Source of the DNA: Holophagaceae bacterium
GTDB taxonomy: Bacteria; Acidobacteriota; Holophagae; Holophagales; Holophagaceae
Direction of reading: 5' to 3'
DNA length: 64,000 nucleotides
Assembly (NCBI GenBank): GCA_025353305.1
Contig: JANXQX010000043.1
Span: 1-64,000 of the forward strand
Shown here: positions 54,187-62,849 of the stretch, one piece after another
Numbering within the stretch: the first letter of the stretch is position 1
How the letters are laid out: each line of letters begins with the position of its first letter
The notes under the pieces: model-generated
What the model was told of the DNA's origin: nothing
What the model saw: the letters and a program-made list of their open reading frames with translations, nothing else
Database searches by the model: none
Translations under genes and position numbers: made by a program

Positions 54187-54290
54187 TTGAGAAGTCCAGA
54201 GTTAAGAGTCGAGAGTTAAAAAGTCAAAAAGTCAAAAAGTCAAAAACCCCCAGCCCACCGCCTACCGCCCACCGCCCACAGCCAGAAAGA
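54187..54290. repeat. Repeat-filled spacer between trpG and trpD
   Basis: Three unit types in series: GAGTTAAGAGTCGAGAG (about 54197-54217), AAAAAGTC four times (54217-54246), and CCCACCGCC/CCTACCGCC (54252-54284). The last is the reverse complement of the GGGCTGTGGG-type units at 33617. It is the only non-overlapping junction of this size in the trp operon. Confidence 0.8.
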
Positions 54291-54296
54291 ATTCCC

Positions 54297-55328
54297 ATGA
54301 CCCTGCTCACCACCCACAATCCCATCCAACCCTTGCCGCCCATCACGGCCAGGGAATTGATGAAGACCTTCATCGACCAGGACACCGATGCGCTGCTGGT
54401 GGGGGCCTGCCTGGCCTTGCTGGCCCAGCGGGTTCCAGAAGCGGAAGAACTGGCGGCCTTCGCCGAGGCCTTGCAGGATGTCGCCATTGCGTTTCCTGAT
54501 TCCGGAATGCGCGTGCTGGACACCTGCGGCACAGGCGGAGATGGCGCCTCCACGGCGAATCTGAGCACGCTGGCGGCCATGCACCTGGCGCATCTGGGTG
54601 TACCCGTGCTGAAGCATGGCAACCGGGCCGCCACGAGCCTGTGCGGCTCGGCGGATCTGCTGGAGGCCCTGGGCTACGACCTGGCACGATCGCCCGATCA
54701 ACTGCTGGATGATCTGCGAAAACAGCGCTTCGCATTTCTCTTCGCACCGGCCTATCACCCACTGCTGGGGCGCCTGCGGGAGATCCGCAAGCGCCTGGGC
54801 ATCCCGACCATCTTCAATCTCCTGGGGCCACTGCTGAATCCCGGAAAGCCGCAACTACAACTCCTGGGCGTGGCGAAAGAGACTTTGCTGAAGCCCATGG
54901 CGGGCGCGCTGGCGAAGGGTTCCGTCAAACGGGCCTTCGTGGTGCATGGAAAAGATGCCGAAGGCCGGGGCCTGGATGAGGCATCGATTGAGGGGCCTAC
55001 GATGGTCATCGAAATTTCGAATGGCACACTGAAACCCTTGCAGGTGCTGGTTCCCCGCGAACTGGGCATTCCACAGCCAGCCAAAGATGCCCTGCGGGTG
55101 AAAGACCGGGCCGAGGCCCTGCTGGTGGCCCGGGGCCTTCATGGTGGTGCCAGCCATCCGGATTACCGTGCAGCCGTCGCCGATGGCGTGGCGCTGCAAG
55201 TTGCGCTGGGGCTGGTATTGCATCGCGACGCCGGACTGGACTCCTTGCCCGGCTATTTCCGTGAAGCCAAGGCATCCCTTGATGGCGGATTCCCGTTGCC
55301 ACTCCCGACCAACCTGGAGGTGCGCTGA
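54297..55328 (+). CDS. trpD: Anthranilate phosphoribosyltransferase
   Basis: TrpD joins anthranilate to PRPP. The 343-residue protein has the PRPP motif LDTCGTGGDGASTANLS, the KHGNRAATSLCGSADLLEALG signature, and YHPLLGRLREIRKRLGIPTIFNLLGPLLNP. The ATG at 54297 starts the domain; the frame is open much further upstream, through the repeat spacer and into trpG, but that part reads as shifted trpG. Ribosome site GAAAGAA is weak. trpC overlaps the stop (TGATG). Confidence 0.94.
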   Translation: MTLLTTHNPIQPLPPITARELMKTFIDQDTDALLVGACLALLAQRVPEAEELAAFAEALQDVAIAFPDSGMRVLDTCGTGGDGASTANLSTLAAMHLAHLGVPVLKHGNRAATSLCGSADLLEALGYDLARSPDQLLDDLRKQRFAFLFAPAYHPLLGRLREIRKRLGIPTIFNLLGPLLNPGKPQLQLLGVAKETLLKPMAGALAKGSVKRAFVVHGKDAEGRGLDEASIEGPTMVIEISNGTLKPLQVLVPRELGIPQPAKDALRVKDRAEALLVARGLHGGASHPDYRAAVADGVALQVALGLVLHRDAGLDSLPGYFREAKASLDGGFPLPLPTNLEVR

Positions 55329-56173
55329 TGAGCGCCTTCCCGAATCCCTTGGACCTGGTGCAGGGCACGGGTCTGGCCCCCAGTTCGCATCTGCAAAAAG
55401 TGCTGCTCTCCGAGCTGGAGCGGATCAGCGAATTGCCTTCTGGGGTTGGCGCGGAAAGGGAACCAATTTCCGCGAACAAAACCGGGCCTTTCGAAGCAGC
55501 GCTGCGTGCAAGCCAGGCATCGGAAGGCTGCGCCATCATCGCGGAATTCAAGCAGGGCTCACCGTCGCTTGGACCCTTCGCCGCCGGTACCTCCTTGCGG
55601 GATCAGCTCACCAGCTACCGGGAAGGTGGCGCGGCGTGCTTCTCGATCCTCACCGAACCCAGGTATTTCCTGGGGTCAAGCCGCCACATCGCCCAGGCTG
55701 TGGAACTAGGCGTGCCAAGCCTTTACAAAGGGTTCGTGATCTCTGAAGGGCATCTTTTCGATGCGGCCGCCTCTGGAGCGAAGGCTGTGCTGCTTATCGC
55801 GCGGGTGCTGAAGGAACACACCGCCACCTTTGCCGAAGCCGCGCGGGCCTTGGGACTGGAACCACTCGTGGAGCTGCATGACCTGACGGAAGTTCCCGTT
55901 GCGCAGGAATCCGGGGCCCGGCTGGTGGGCATCAATGCGCGCGATCTTTCGACCTTCACGCTGGGCACGCCGTCTGCCGCACCGCTGCGGTCCGCGTTCC
56001 CAGACGCCGTCCTGATTCGTGAATCGGGTCTCGCCACGCCGGAGAATGCGGTGGAGTCCTTCTCGGCGGGATTCGATGCGGTGCTCATCGGCGAGGCCTT
56101 GATGCGCAGCGCGAATCCGAAGGGCTTCCTGGAACGGATTCTGGCGGGTTCCAGAGCGCGGGCGACTTCGTGA
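55328..56173 (+). CDS. trpC: Indole-3-glycerol phosphate synthase
   Basis: A (beta/alpha)8 enzyme of 281 residues closing the indole ring. The active-site lysine motif appears as AIIAEFKQGSPSLG, followed by FSILTEPRYFLGS, the catalytic lysine in PSLYKGFVI, LIARVL, LVELHD, LVGINARDLSTF, IRESGLATPE and VLIGEALM. It is not fused to TrpF, which follows as a separate gene overlapped by GTGA. The N-terminal 50 residues carry the usual substrate-binding extension. Confidence 0.94.
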   Translation: MSAFPNPLDLVQGTGLAPSSHLQKVLLSELERISELPSGVGAEREPISANKTGPFEAALRASQASEGCAIIAEFKQGSPSLGPFAAGTSLRDQLTSYREGGAACFSILTEPRYFLGSSRHIAQAVELGVPSLYKGFVISEGHLFDAAASGAKAVLLIARVLKEHTATFAEAARALGLEPLVELHDLTEVPVAQESGARLVGINARDLSTFTLGTPSAAPLRSAFPDAVLIRESGLATPENAVESFSAGFDAVLIGEALMRSANPKGFLERILAGSRARATS

Positions 56174-56790
56174 AAGTCAAAGTCTGCGGCCTGACGAATG
56201 CCGCCGATGCCGCCTTCGCCGCGGCTGAAGGCGCAGATTATCTGGGCTTCGTGGTGCATCCGCCCAGCCCAAGGCACTGCGCGGACCTGGCTGGGGCCTC
56301 GAGTGAAGTGCGCGACCGTGCCGTGCTGGTCACGGTGGCCGACGACGCCGAGATGATCATGCGGATGGCGAGCGCCGCGGGGATCAGGAACATCCAACCC
56401 CATGTATCCCGGGAGCACCGGAGGAAGGTGATCCAGCGATTGAAAGCAGAAGGTTATTTCATCCTGCTGCCATGGATGGACGAAAGGGGCCAGAAGGTCA
56501 TCCCGGCAGATTTCCATATCTGGGATTCGGACCCCGGCGAAACAGGCGTAGCAGGGGGTTCCGGTCGAACCCACAGCATGGCTTTCCCACCTCCCGGACC
56601 CTTTTTCCTGGCGGGCGGCCTAGATGCCGAAAATCTGAGGGATCGGCTGGCCCTGATCCCTGAAGAAGCGCGCCTGAACCTGCGGGGCTTCGATGCCGCC
56701 AGCCGCCTGGAATCTTCACCGGGCGTCAAGGATCCCGCAAGGGTCAGGGCCTTCATCCAAACCGCCAAATCCATGTCTGATGAGGCTTAG
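56170..56790 (+). CDS. trpF: Phosphoribosylanthranilate isomerase
   Basis: TrpF performs the Amadori rearrangement of phosphoribosylanthranilate. The 206-residue product starts KVKVCGLTNAADA, containing the catalytic cysteine in KVCGLT, and has YLGFVVHPPSPRH and FFLAGGLDAENL. The C-terminal NLRGFDAASRLES corresponds to the usual DxSSGVE block but is clearly diverged (RGFDAASRLESSPG, aspartate retained). The start is GTG within a GTGA overlap with trpC. trpB begins 2 bases after the stop. Confidence 0.9.
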   Translation: MKVKVCGLTNAADAAFAAAEGADYLGFVVHPPSPRHCADLAGASSEVRDRAVLVTVADDAEMIMRMASAAGIRNIQPHVSREHRRKVIQRLKAEGYFILLPWMDERGQKVIPADFHIWDSDPGETGVAGGSGRTHSMAFPPPGPFFLAGGLDAENLRDRLALIPEEARLNLRGFDAASRLESSPGVKDPARVRAFIQTAKSMSDEA

Positions 56791-56791
56791 C

Positions 56792-57979
56792 ATGCACGCG
56801 ACTGAATTCCTGCTCCCCACCCGTTTCGGCACGGTCGCACTTGGCGGCTGCTACGCGCCGGAGACTCTGATGCAGCCCCTGCTGGATCTTGAAGCAGCCT
56901 TCCGGATGGCTCTGGATGATCCTGCCTTCAACCTCGAATTAAAGAGTGAATTACGTCATTTCGTAGGCCGCCCGACACCTCTGACATCGGCCACCCGGCT
57001 GGCCGCCAGGCTTGGATTGGAAGGCCTTTTTCTTAAGCGCGAAGACCTCACCCACACCGGCGCCCACAAGATCAACAACGCCATGGCCCAGGCCCTGCTC
57101 GCGCGGCGCATGGGCAAGACGGAAATCATCGCGGAAACCGGCGCGGGCCAGCACGGCGTGGCCGCCGCCGCCGCCTGCGCCCGCCTGGGTCTGAAATGCA
57201 CGGTTTACATGGGCGTGACCGACATGGCCAGGCAGGCCCCGAACGTGGCGCGCATGCGGCTTTTCGGCACCGAGGTGGTGCCCGTGGAAGCAGGGCAGGG
57301 GACCCTGAAGGAAGCCGTGAACGAAGCCCTGCGCGCCTGGGCCGCGCACTGCGACAAGGCCCATTACATCCTCGGCAGCGCCCTGGGCCCCCATCCCTTT
57401 CCGACTCTGGTGCGCACCTTCCAGACGGTCATCGGCGAGGAGGCCCGGGCCCAGATCCTGGAACAGACCGGCGCTTTGCCGGATGCGGTCATCGCCTGCG
57501 CCGGGGGCGGCAGCAACGGTCTCGGCCTGCTGGTGCCCTTTCTTGGAGATGATCTGCATCGTTTCGCGGTGGAAGCGGGGGGGCATGGACCGGCCCTGGG
57601 TGAGCACGCGGCGCGGCTGGATGGCGGGCGCATGGGTGTGTTGCACGGGTGCAAGACGCTCCTGCTGCAGGATCAGCACGGCCACACCGCCGAGACCGCC
57701 AGCATCAGCGCGGGCCTGGATTACCCGGCCCTGGGACCTGAGTTGGCCGCCCTGGCCATGGATGAAAAAATAGTCGTGCTGCGCGCATCGGATGATCAGG
57801 CCCTGGAGGCCGCCCAATGGCTATGCGAATCCGAAGGCATCCTGCCCGCGCTGGAATCGAGCCACGCCCTGGCCATGTTGCCGGAACTGGCCAGGCGGGG
57901 GATTGCGACGGTACTGCTGGGCCTTTCGGGCCGTGGGGACAAGGATCTTTCGACCTACCAATCGAAACTTGGAATTTAG
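56792..57979 (+). CDS. trpB: Tryptophan synthase beta chain
   Basis: TrpB condenses indole with serine using PLP. The 395-residue protein has RPTPLTSATRLAARLG, PLP lysine in EDLTHTGAHKINNAM, the catalytic glutamate in AETGAGQHGVA, the phosphate loop CAGGGSNGLG, and C-terminal SGRGDKDL. This is the canonical TrpB1 type that pairs with TrpA. Minor departures (PVEAGQGTLKEAVNEAL instead of the usual SGTLKDAxNEA) are not expected to disable it. The frame's upstream part overlaps trpF and is not coding. trpA follows 12 bases later. Confidence 0.95.
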   Translation: MHATEFLLPTRFGTVALGGCYAPETLMQPLLDLEAAFRMALDDPAFNLELKSELRHFVGRPTPLTSATRLAARLGLEGLFLKREDLTHTGAHKINNAMAQALLARRMGKTEIIAETGAGQHGVAAAAACARLGLKCTVYMGVTDMARQAPNVARMRLFGTEVVPVEAGQGTLKEAVNEALRAWAAHCDKAHYILGSALGPHPFPTLVRTFQTVIGEEARAQILEQTGALPDAVIACAGGGSNGLGLLVPFLGDDLHRFAVEAGGHGPALGEHAARLDGGRMGVLHGCKTLLLQDQHGHTAETASISAGLDYPALGPELAALAMDEKIVVLRASDDQALEAAQWLCESEGILPALESSHALAMLPELARRGIATVLLGLSGRGDKDLSTYQSKLGI

Positions 57980-57991
57980 GGGATTATTTCA

Positions 57992-58738
57992 ATGAATAAA
58001 TTGCTCCCCTTCATCATGGCTGGCGATCCTTCACTTGAGTCGCTGCCAGGCCTGCTCGCCGAGGCCAAGGCCTTGGGCATCGAGGCGCTCGAGCTCGGAC
58101 TGCCTCACAGCGATCCCATCGCCGACGGCCCGGTGCTTCAGGCCGCCGCCCACCGCGCGATCCAACGGGGCGCCACGCCTTTGCGTGTGCTCGAAACACT
58201 GGCGGGATTGGTGGAAAGTCCGGACCTGATCCTCTTCACCTACTTGAACCCCCTGCTCCAGATCGGCGCGGAGCGCCTGGTGGAACTGCTGCGGCGCACA
58301 CCCGTGAAAGCCCTGCTGGTGGTGGATCTGCCGGATTCCGAAGAACCGGAATTCGAGGCACTGCTTCGTTCAGCGGGCTATCCGATGATTCCGCTCCTTT
58401 CGCCGACCACGGATCTGGAACGCGCCAGGGGCCTTCTGGAACGTCGCTCTGATCCCGGCCCCGGCCATCCCTTCGCCCAGCGTTTCGCTTATGTGGTCGC
58501 GCGACTGGGTGTCACTGGTACTGGTGGCGCCACGGACTTGGCGCCGGTCCGGGAGCGCGTGAAAGCACTGCATGCCATCACCGATCGACCCCTGGCGGTG
58601 GGCTTCGGCCTGAGTGATCCGGAGGCACTGGCTGAAGTGCGGGCCATGGGCGCCACCCCTGTGATCGGGAGCGCCCTGGTGCAGGCGCTGGCCCAGGGGG
58701 AAGGCTTGGGGGGCTTCCTAAGATCCAGGATGGATTGA
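57992..58738 (+). CDS. trpA: Tryptophan synthase alpha chain
   Basis: TrpA cleaves indole-3-glycerol phosphate and channels indole to TrpB. The 248-residue barrel shows LPFIMAGDPS, the catalytic glutamate and aspartate in ALELGLPHSDPIADGP, LFTYLNPLLQ, PLLSPTTDLERA, GVTGTGG and VGFGLSDPEALAE. It is slightly shorter than typical (about 265). It closes a complete trpEGDCFBA operon. A candidate operator or hairpin lies 14 bases past its stop. Confidence 0.94.
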   Translation: MNKLLPFIMAGDPSLESLPGLLAEAKALGIEALELGLPHSDPIADGPVLQAAAHRAIQRGATPLRVLETLAGLVESPDLILFTYLNPLLQIGAERLVELLRRTPVKALLVVDLPDSEEPEFEALLRSAGYPMIPLLSPTTDLERARGLLERRSDPGPGHPFAQRFAYVVARLGVTGTGGATDLAPVRERVKALHAITDRPLAVGFGLSDPEALAEVRAMGATPVIGSALVQALAQGEGLGGFLRSRMD

Positions 58739-58751
58739 GCTGTTGATAGGT

Positions 58752-58781
58752 TCTTGTCATATTGATGGAAAACTGACAAGA
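58752..58781. promoter_or_regulatory. 8-bp perfect inverted repeat between trpA and the TonB-dependent receptor
   Basis: TCTTGTCA (58752-58759) and TGACAAGA (58774-58781) are perfect complements separated by 14 bases, a centre spacing of two helical turns. It could be an operator for the receptor gene or a weak terminator for trp. Confidence 0.45.
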
Positions 58782-58860
58782 TTCTTTCAAACAATTCCCA
58801 GGCTGGCTTCACCTTCCATGGGTGGTTCGCTTGGCCAGCTTCGAGGTTTTCGTGCGAAAC

Positions 58861-60960
58861 ATGCGCCTTTGTTTTTCCCTGGCCGCCGCTGCCACTGGTG
58901 TTTGCGCCATCCAGGGATTTGCGCAGGCAAAGCCTCAGGACCCAGCCGCCACGACTGTTCAGGTCACCGCCACCCGCTTTCCCGAGGACCCGTCGAAAGT
59001 GCCGGCTTCCATCACGGTGATCACTGGGCAGGAACTCCGGGACCGCGGAGCGACTGATCTGCGCAATGCGCTGGCCATGGCTCCTGGAGTTTTCATCGCG
59101 CCCGGTGGCGACAACGGCCCGGCTTCCAGCATTCCCGAATTCTGGGGCCTGAAGGAATTCGACGCCTTCCTGCTGGTGGTGGACGGCGTGCCCTGGGGCG
59201 GAACCTTCAATCCGGCGCTCTCCACGCTGAATCTGCAGGATGTCGAGCGCATCGAGGTGCAGCGCGGCTCTGCGCCCGTGATGTACGGCGCCACGTCCTT
59301 TGTGGGCGTCATCCACGTCATCCACAAATTGCCCGCGGATGCGCAGGGTTCCGCGACCATCTCGGGCGGCAGCCACAGCAGCGGCAGCGGTGTGGTCACC
59401 CTGAAAGTGCCCAAGTGGGCGGGCTTTGATTCCAGCCTCACTCTGGACTTCGCCAAGAAGGGCTTTACCGATCCGCGGACCGGATTCGAGCGCAGCCACC
59501 TGCTCTGGCGCAACCGCATGGAACTGGCCGAGGGCAGCTTCCACTTCGATGTGGATTGGAGCTCCGTGGATCAAAAACCCAATAGCCCCCATCCCAGGGT
59601 CGGCAAGGTCCTCACGGATGAGATCGCCGTGGATACGAACCACAATCCCGCGGGCGCCTTCATCAACGACCGCCGTGTGGCCCTGAACATCGGCTACGAC
59701 CGGGCCTTGGCGGGCGGCGTCTGGTCCACGACTTTGGCCCTCTCCCAGTCGAAACAGGATGCTTTCCGCGGCTTCCTGGTGGACGTGAGCGGGAACGATC
59801 CCAACGCCCACGGATTCCGGGAAGAGATCCAGATGACGGACATCTACTTCGACAGCCATGTGGCCTGGACCGCGGTCCCCAGCCTCAAGACCGTCCTCGG
59901 CATAGACCATCTCCATGGCCAGGGCAAGGGGCGCGGTGGCGATTTCGACTACTTTGTGAACCTGAACGGCACCAACCCGCCGGGTGGCGGCGAACTGCCT
60001 CCGGCCGCCGACATCCGCATCGATGACCGGCGCGACTTCTCAGGGCTTTACGCATTCGCAGAATGGTCGCCGACGCCGCGCCTGGTGCTGGAAGTCGGGG
60101 GACGCATCAACCGCACCGATGAATTCCGGCGCGTTCTTGGCGTGGATCTCGGAAGCGGGGACCCGCTCGATGGCAATGGTCCGGATTCCCATACGGTGAC
60201 CCGGTTCACGGGCAGCGCCGGGCTCAGCTGGACCACCTGGCAGGATGGCTCCAATCAGGTCAACTTGTTTGCGAACTACCGGAATTCCTACAAGCCCGCG
60301 GCCATCGACTTCGGCCTCGATAGCAAACGGCAGCTCCTCGACCCCGAGACCGCCCGGAGTTTCGATTTCGGGATGAAGGCCCGGCTCATGGATGGCAAGC
60401 TGGCTTTGGAACTCAGCTCCTTCCTCATGGATTTCAAGAATCTTGTGACCTCCCAGCTCAAGCCGGGGGATTCGTTGCCGACTCTGAACAACAGCGGCCA
60501 GGAGCGTTTCCAGGGCGTCGAGGCGGACCTTCGCTACCGTTGCTGGAAGGACCTTTTCACCCGGGTTTCCTACAGCTACCACGATACGCGTTTCACAGAT
60601 TTGCTCTTCGAATTCGATCCTGGCGTGCCCACCCAACTCAAGGGCAAACGCCTGGAGATGTCGCCTTACCACCTCGGAGCCATAGGCCTGCTCTACGCGC
60701 CGACGAGTGGCTGCACGGGTTCCTTGGAGTTGAATTACACGGGCGGCGTCTATCTGAACAAGCGCAATACCGCGCCTGTGGGCGGCTACACAACCCTCGC
60801 AGCCAGCCTCGGCTACCGGACGCAGCAGTGGGAGTTCCGGCTGGATGGCCAGAACTTGACGGATCGCCGCAACCCCGTGGCCGAAAGCGAACTAGGCGAT
60901 TCCCAGTACTACCTGATGCCCGGCCGGAGCGTGAATGCGTCGATCAGGATGCGCTTCTGA
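58861..60960 (+). CDS. TonB-dependent outer-membrane receptor
   Basis: A 699-residue outer-membrane barrel with plug. The signal peptide (about 1-22, ending GFAQA) leads to VQVTATRFPEDP and the plug domain (ASITVITGQELRDRGATDLRNALAMAPG, IEVQRGSAPVMYGATSFVGVIHVI). A 22-stranded barrel ends in the aromatic C-terminal SVNASIRMRF. The late motif FRLDGQNLTDRRNPVAESELG is standard. The ligand cannot be told from the sequence; no ABC importer, ExbB or TonB gene is adjacent. The frame is open from 58822, but the ATG at 58861 gives the signal peptide directly. Co-regulation with trp is not implied. Confidence 0.9.
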   Translation: MRLCFSLAAAATGVCAIQGFAQAKPQDPAATTVQVTATRFPEDPSKVPASITVITGQELRDRGATDLRNALAMAPGVFIAPGGDNGPASSIPEFWGLKEFDAFLLVVDGVPWGGTFNPALSTLNLQDVERIEVQRGSAPVMYGATSFVGVIHVIHKLPADAQGSATISGGSHSSGSGVVTLKVPKWAGFDSSLTLDFAKKGFTDPRTGFERSHLLWRNRMELAEGSFHFDVDWSSVDQKPNSPHPRVGKVLTDEIAVDTNHNPAGAFINDRRVALNIGYDRALAGGVWSTTLALSQSKQDAFRGFLVDVSGNDPNAHGFREEIQMTDIYFDSHVAWTAVPSLKTVLGIDHLHGQGKGRGGDFDYFVNLNGTNPPGGGELPPAADIRIDDRRDFSGLYAFAEWSPTPRLVLEVGGRINRTDEFRRVLGVDLGSGDPLDGNGPDSHTVTRFTGSAGLSWTTWQDGSNQVNLFANYRNSYKPAAIDFGLDSKRQLLDPETARSFDFGMKARLMDGKLALELSSFLMDFKNLVTSQLKPGDSLPTLNNSGQERFQGVEADLRYRCWKDLFTRVSYSYHDTRFTDLLFEFDPGVPTQLKGKRLEMSPYHLGAIGLLYAPTSGCTGSLELNYTGGVYLNKRNTAPVGGYTTLAASLGYRTQQWEFRLDGQNLTDRRNPVAESELGDSQYYLMPGRSVNASIRMRF

Positions 60961-61004
60961 GTCCGCTCATGGCCGCAAAATCGCCGGTTTGATGGGATCA
61001 CGGT

Positions 61005-62348
61005 TCATTCCCCGGAACTCCAGGCCTCCAGCTTGCCTCCGGCCACGGCTGCTTTCAGCCGTCTCCAATCTTCGGTAGCCTGGTCCGCATAGTTGAGGGC
61101 AAAGGAGGAAAGAGCCTCCGGCAGCCCGCCGCCCAGGCCCAGATACCCAGCGATTCTGGCGGGATCCCCACTGCGGGCGTGGGCCTTCGCCAGCACTGTG
61201 CCGCAGAGTTCCAGATAGTCTCCCAGGACCGTTCCGGCCAGGTCCTGCACTTCGATGCTGGCCTTGTGATCGGACCACTGCTTCACCAGGAAAGGCAGGC
61301 CCGCGACGGTGGTCCAGCCCAGGAATGGATCCGCCCAGGTCTGCATCCGGTGTTGGCCTTCGGCGGTGCGACGGCCGGCGTGGGATGGAATCAACTCCTT
61401 TGAATAACCATCAGAAGCACTGCCATGTTGAGCCTTGATTTCAAGGAAAAGCGGATCATTGGCGCCGTTGCCATAAGCCAGGACCAGCACGTCCATCACA
61501 CCGAGAGAACCACATCCCGCCACTCTGCGTCCGAAGCAAAGGGGCTCATAACCCTCCAGCACCTGTTGTCGGGCAGGCCCGAGCGTAGCGTGATACTCAA
61601 CAAATGAGGCCAGGAAGGGGACCGCTTCGTCGTCTGTCAAAGGCCTCAGAAAAGGGCCCTTCGTCTTGAAGCGGGGACCATCCTCGATGGCCTTCTCCAG
61701 CAGTTTCTCGGGCGTGTCCCGGCGCGCCTTTTCGAAAATGGACGCCAAGGCGCCGCCATCGTTGTGGGGGCCGATCTCTTCCCGCGATAACGCGGCGATC
61801 CCCAGGTCCGCAAAGTGGTCCATGCCCGCCATGTAGGCACGGACACAGCGACCGGCAGCATCGAGGCAGTCGGCGTCGGCATGTCCAGCTTCCCGTCCCG
61901 CCAGCACCGCGCTGGCCAGCAGCCGCTTCAGATCCCATTCCCACGGGCCGCGGCAGGTCTCGTCAAAGTCGTTGAGATCAAAGACAAGGCTGCCATCCGG
62001 TTTGCCGAATGCGCCGAAATTCAGGACATGGGCGTCGCCGCAAAGCTGGCTGTGCAAACCAGTGGTGGGCCACGGCGCGAGGTCCAACGCCATCAGCGAT
62101 GCGTTGCCTCGGAAGAAATTAAAAGGCGACTGGACCATGCGCCCCCACCGGATGGGCAACAGGGAAGGGTCCCTGTGTACCACAGCTGCGGTGAGCACAG
62201 CGATGGGTTCAGGCCGGTCCGCCGCGGCCTTCCACCGCCCCTGGTCGGCCCGCTTCAGGCCTTCCCGCAGGGCCCTTCCTTCCATCTTCCGTACTTCGGC
62301 GGTGGGTTTTGGCGTCATGGGCTCATCCGATGATTCCCATTCTGGCAT
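61005..62348 (-). CDS. DUF2252 family protein
   Basis: The 447-residue product matches the DUF2252 pattern: PFNFFRGNASLMALDL, LCGDAHVLNFGAFGKPDGSLVFDLNDFDETCRGPWEWDLKRL, a mid-domain VVDVAxR-type FGRRVAGCGSLGVMDVLVLAYG, and the C-terminal YLELCGTVLAKAHARSGDPARIAGYLG. The fold resembles aminoglycoside phosphotransferase-type kinases (GDAHxxNFG and DFD resemble HxDxxxxN and DxD motifs), but no reaction is established. It is convergent with the TonB receptor. An alternative ATG lies 10 codons in. Confidence 0.82.
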   Translation of the reverse strand: MPEWESSDEPMTPKPTAEVRKMEGRALREGLKRADQGRWKAAADRPEPIAVLTAAVVHRDPSLLPIRWGRMVQSPFNFFRGNASLMALDLAPWPTTGLHSQLCGDAHVLNFGAFGKPDGSLVFDLNDFDETCRGPWEWDLKRLLASAVLAGREAGHADADCLDAAGRCVRAYMAGMDHFADLGIAALSREEIGPHNDGGALASIFEKARRDTPEKLLEKAIEDGPRFKTKGPFLRPLTDDEAVPFLASFVEYHATLGPARQQVLEGYEPLCFGRRVAGCGSLGVMDVLVLAYGNGANDPLFLEIKAQHGSASDGYSKELIPSHAGRRTAEGQHRMQTWADPFLGWTTVAGLPFLVKQWSDHKASIEVQDLAGTVLGDYLELCGTVLAKAHARSGDPARIAGYLGLGGGLPEALSSFALNYADQATEDWRRLKAAVAGGKLEAWSSGE

Positions 62349-62457
62349 TCAAAATTGTCTGGGGTTCTGGTCTCCAGTGGGCCAAGGCATCAGCGGACTC
62401 GAAGGCCCGCTGCATCAAACACAGAAGGCCCCCGATTGTCCCCGTTCTATTCAGTTG

Positions 62458-62664
62458 TCAGTTGAACCTCAACGAGACAGTGAAATGGTTTGCCGCGGCC
62501 CAGGAGGTGCCCGCGGTTAAGCCAACCCGGACGGTCAGCAAGTCCCCATCGATAAAAGTAATGGAACCGCTTGATGAGCAAAATAGGACGCCGGAGGTCA
62601 GATTGCAGGTAAGAGCCTGGGCAACGCCGTTTTTCATCAGCGTGTAGGTCCAGGTCGCACCTGC
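62458..62664 (-). pseudogene. Detached C-terminal beta-sandwich domain of an exported protein
   Basis: In one minus-strand frame the sequence encodes AGATWTYTLMKNGVAQALTC and continues through FCSSSGSITFIDGDLLTVRV to a final FTVSLRFN with TGA at 62458-62460. This pattern is that of the C-terminal jelly-roll domain found behind collagen-like or tail-fibre-like repeats (TWTYTxxKNG...GDxLxVRV). No start codon or body precedes it; it is joined in a different frame to a glycosyltransferase start at about 62662. Confidence 0.6.
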
Positions 62665-62719
62665 GGCGGATCACGTGGGCCTCGTCCTTCACAATCATGT
62701 TCAGGCAAAGCGTGCTCAT
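62660..62719 (-). pseudogene. N-terminal fragment of a family 2 glycosyltransferase
   Basis: The ATG at 62719 starts STLCLNMIVKDEAHVIRR, the highly characteristic first 20 residues of a GT2 family (LCxIVKDEAxxIxRCL). At about 62662 the homology stops abruptly and the DNA continues as the beta-sandwich relic in another frame, so this is a truncated gene. Nothing else recognisable occupies 62349-62457 or 62720-62849. Confidence 0.6.
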
Positions 62720-62849
62720 AGGCTAAAGCTCAGCACAGTTGATGGATCCAGGGAAGGGACCGGGAGATTCGGGCCGGGGAAAGAGATTGCTCAAGAGAAC
62801 AGCTCTGTAGGGTTTCTTTTCCCTGCTGCCATCCGTGTGATTGCTTTTT

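Noticed and set aside
54018..54296. Upstream in-frame extension of trpD
   Set aside because: The extension reads trpG in a shifted frame plus repeat DNA; the conserved TrpD sequence begins at 54297.
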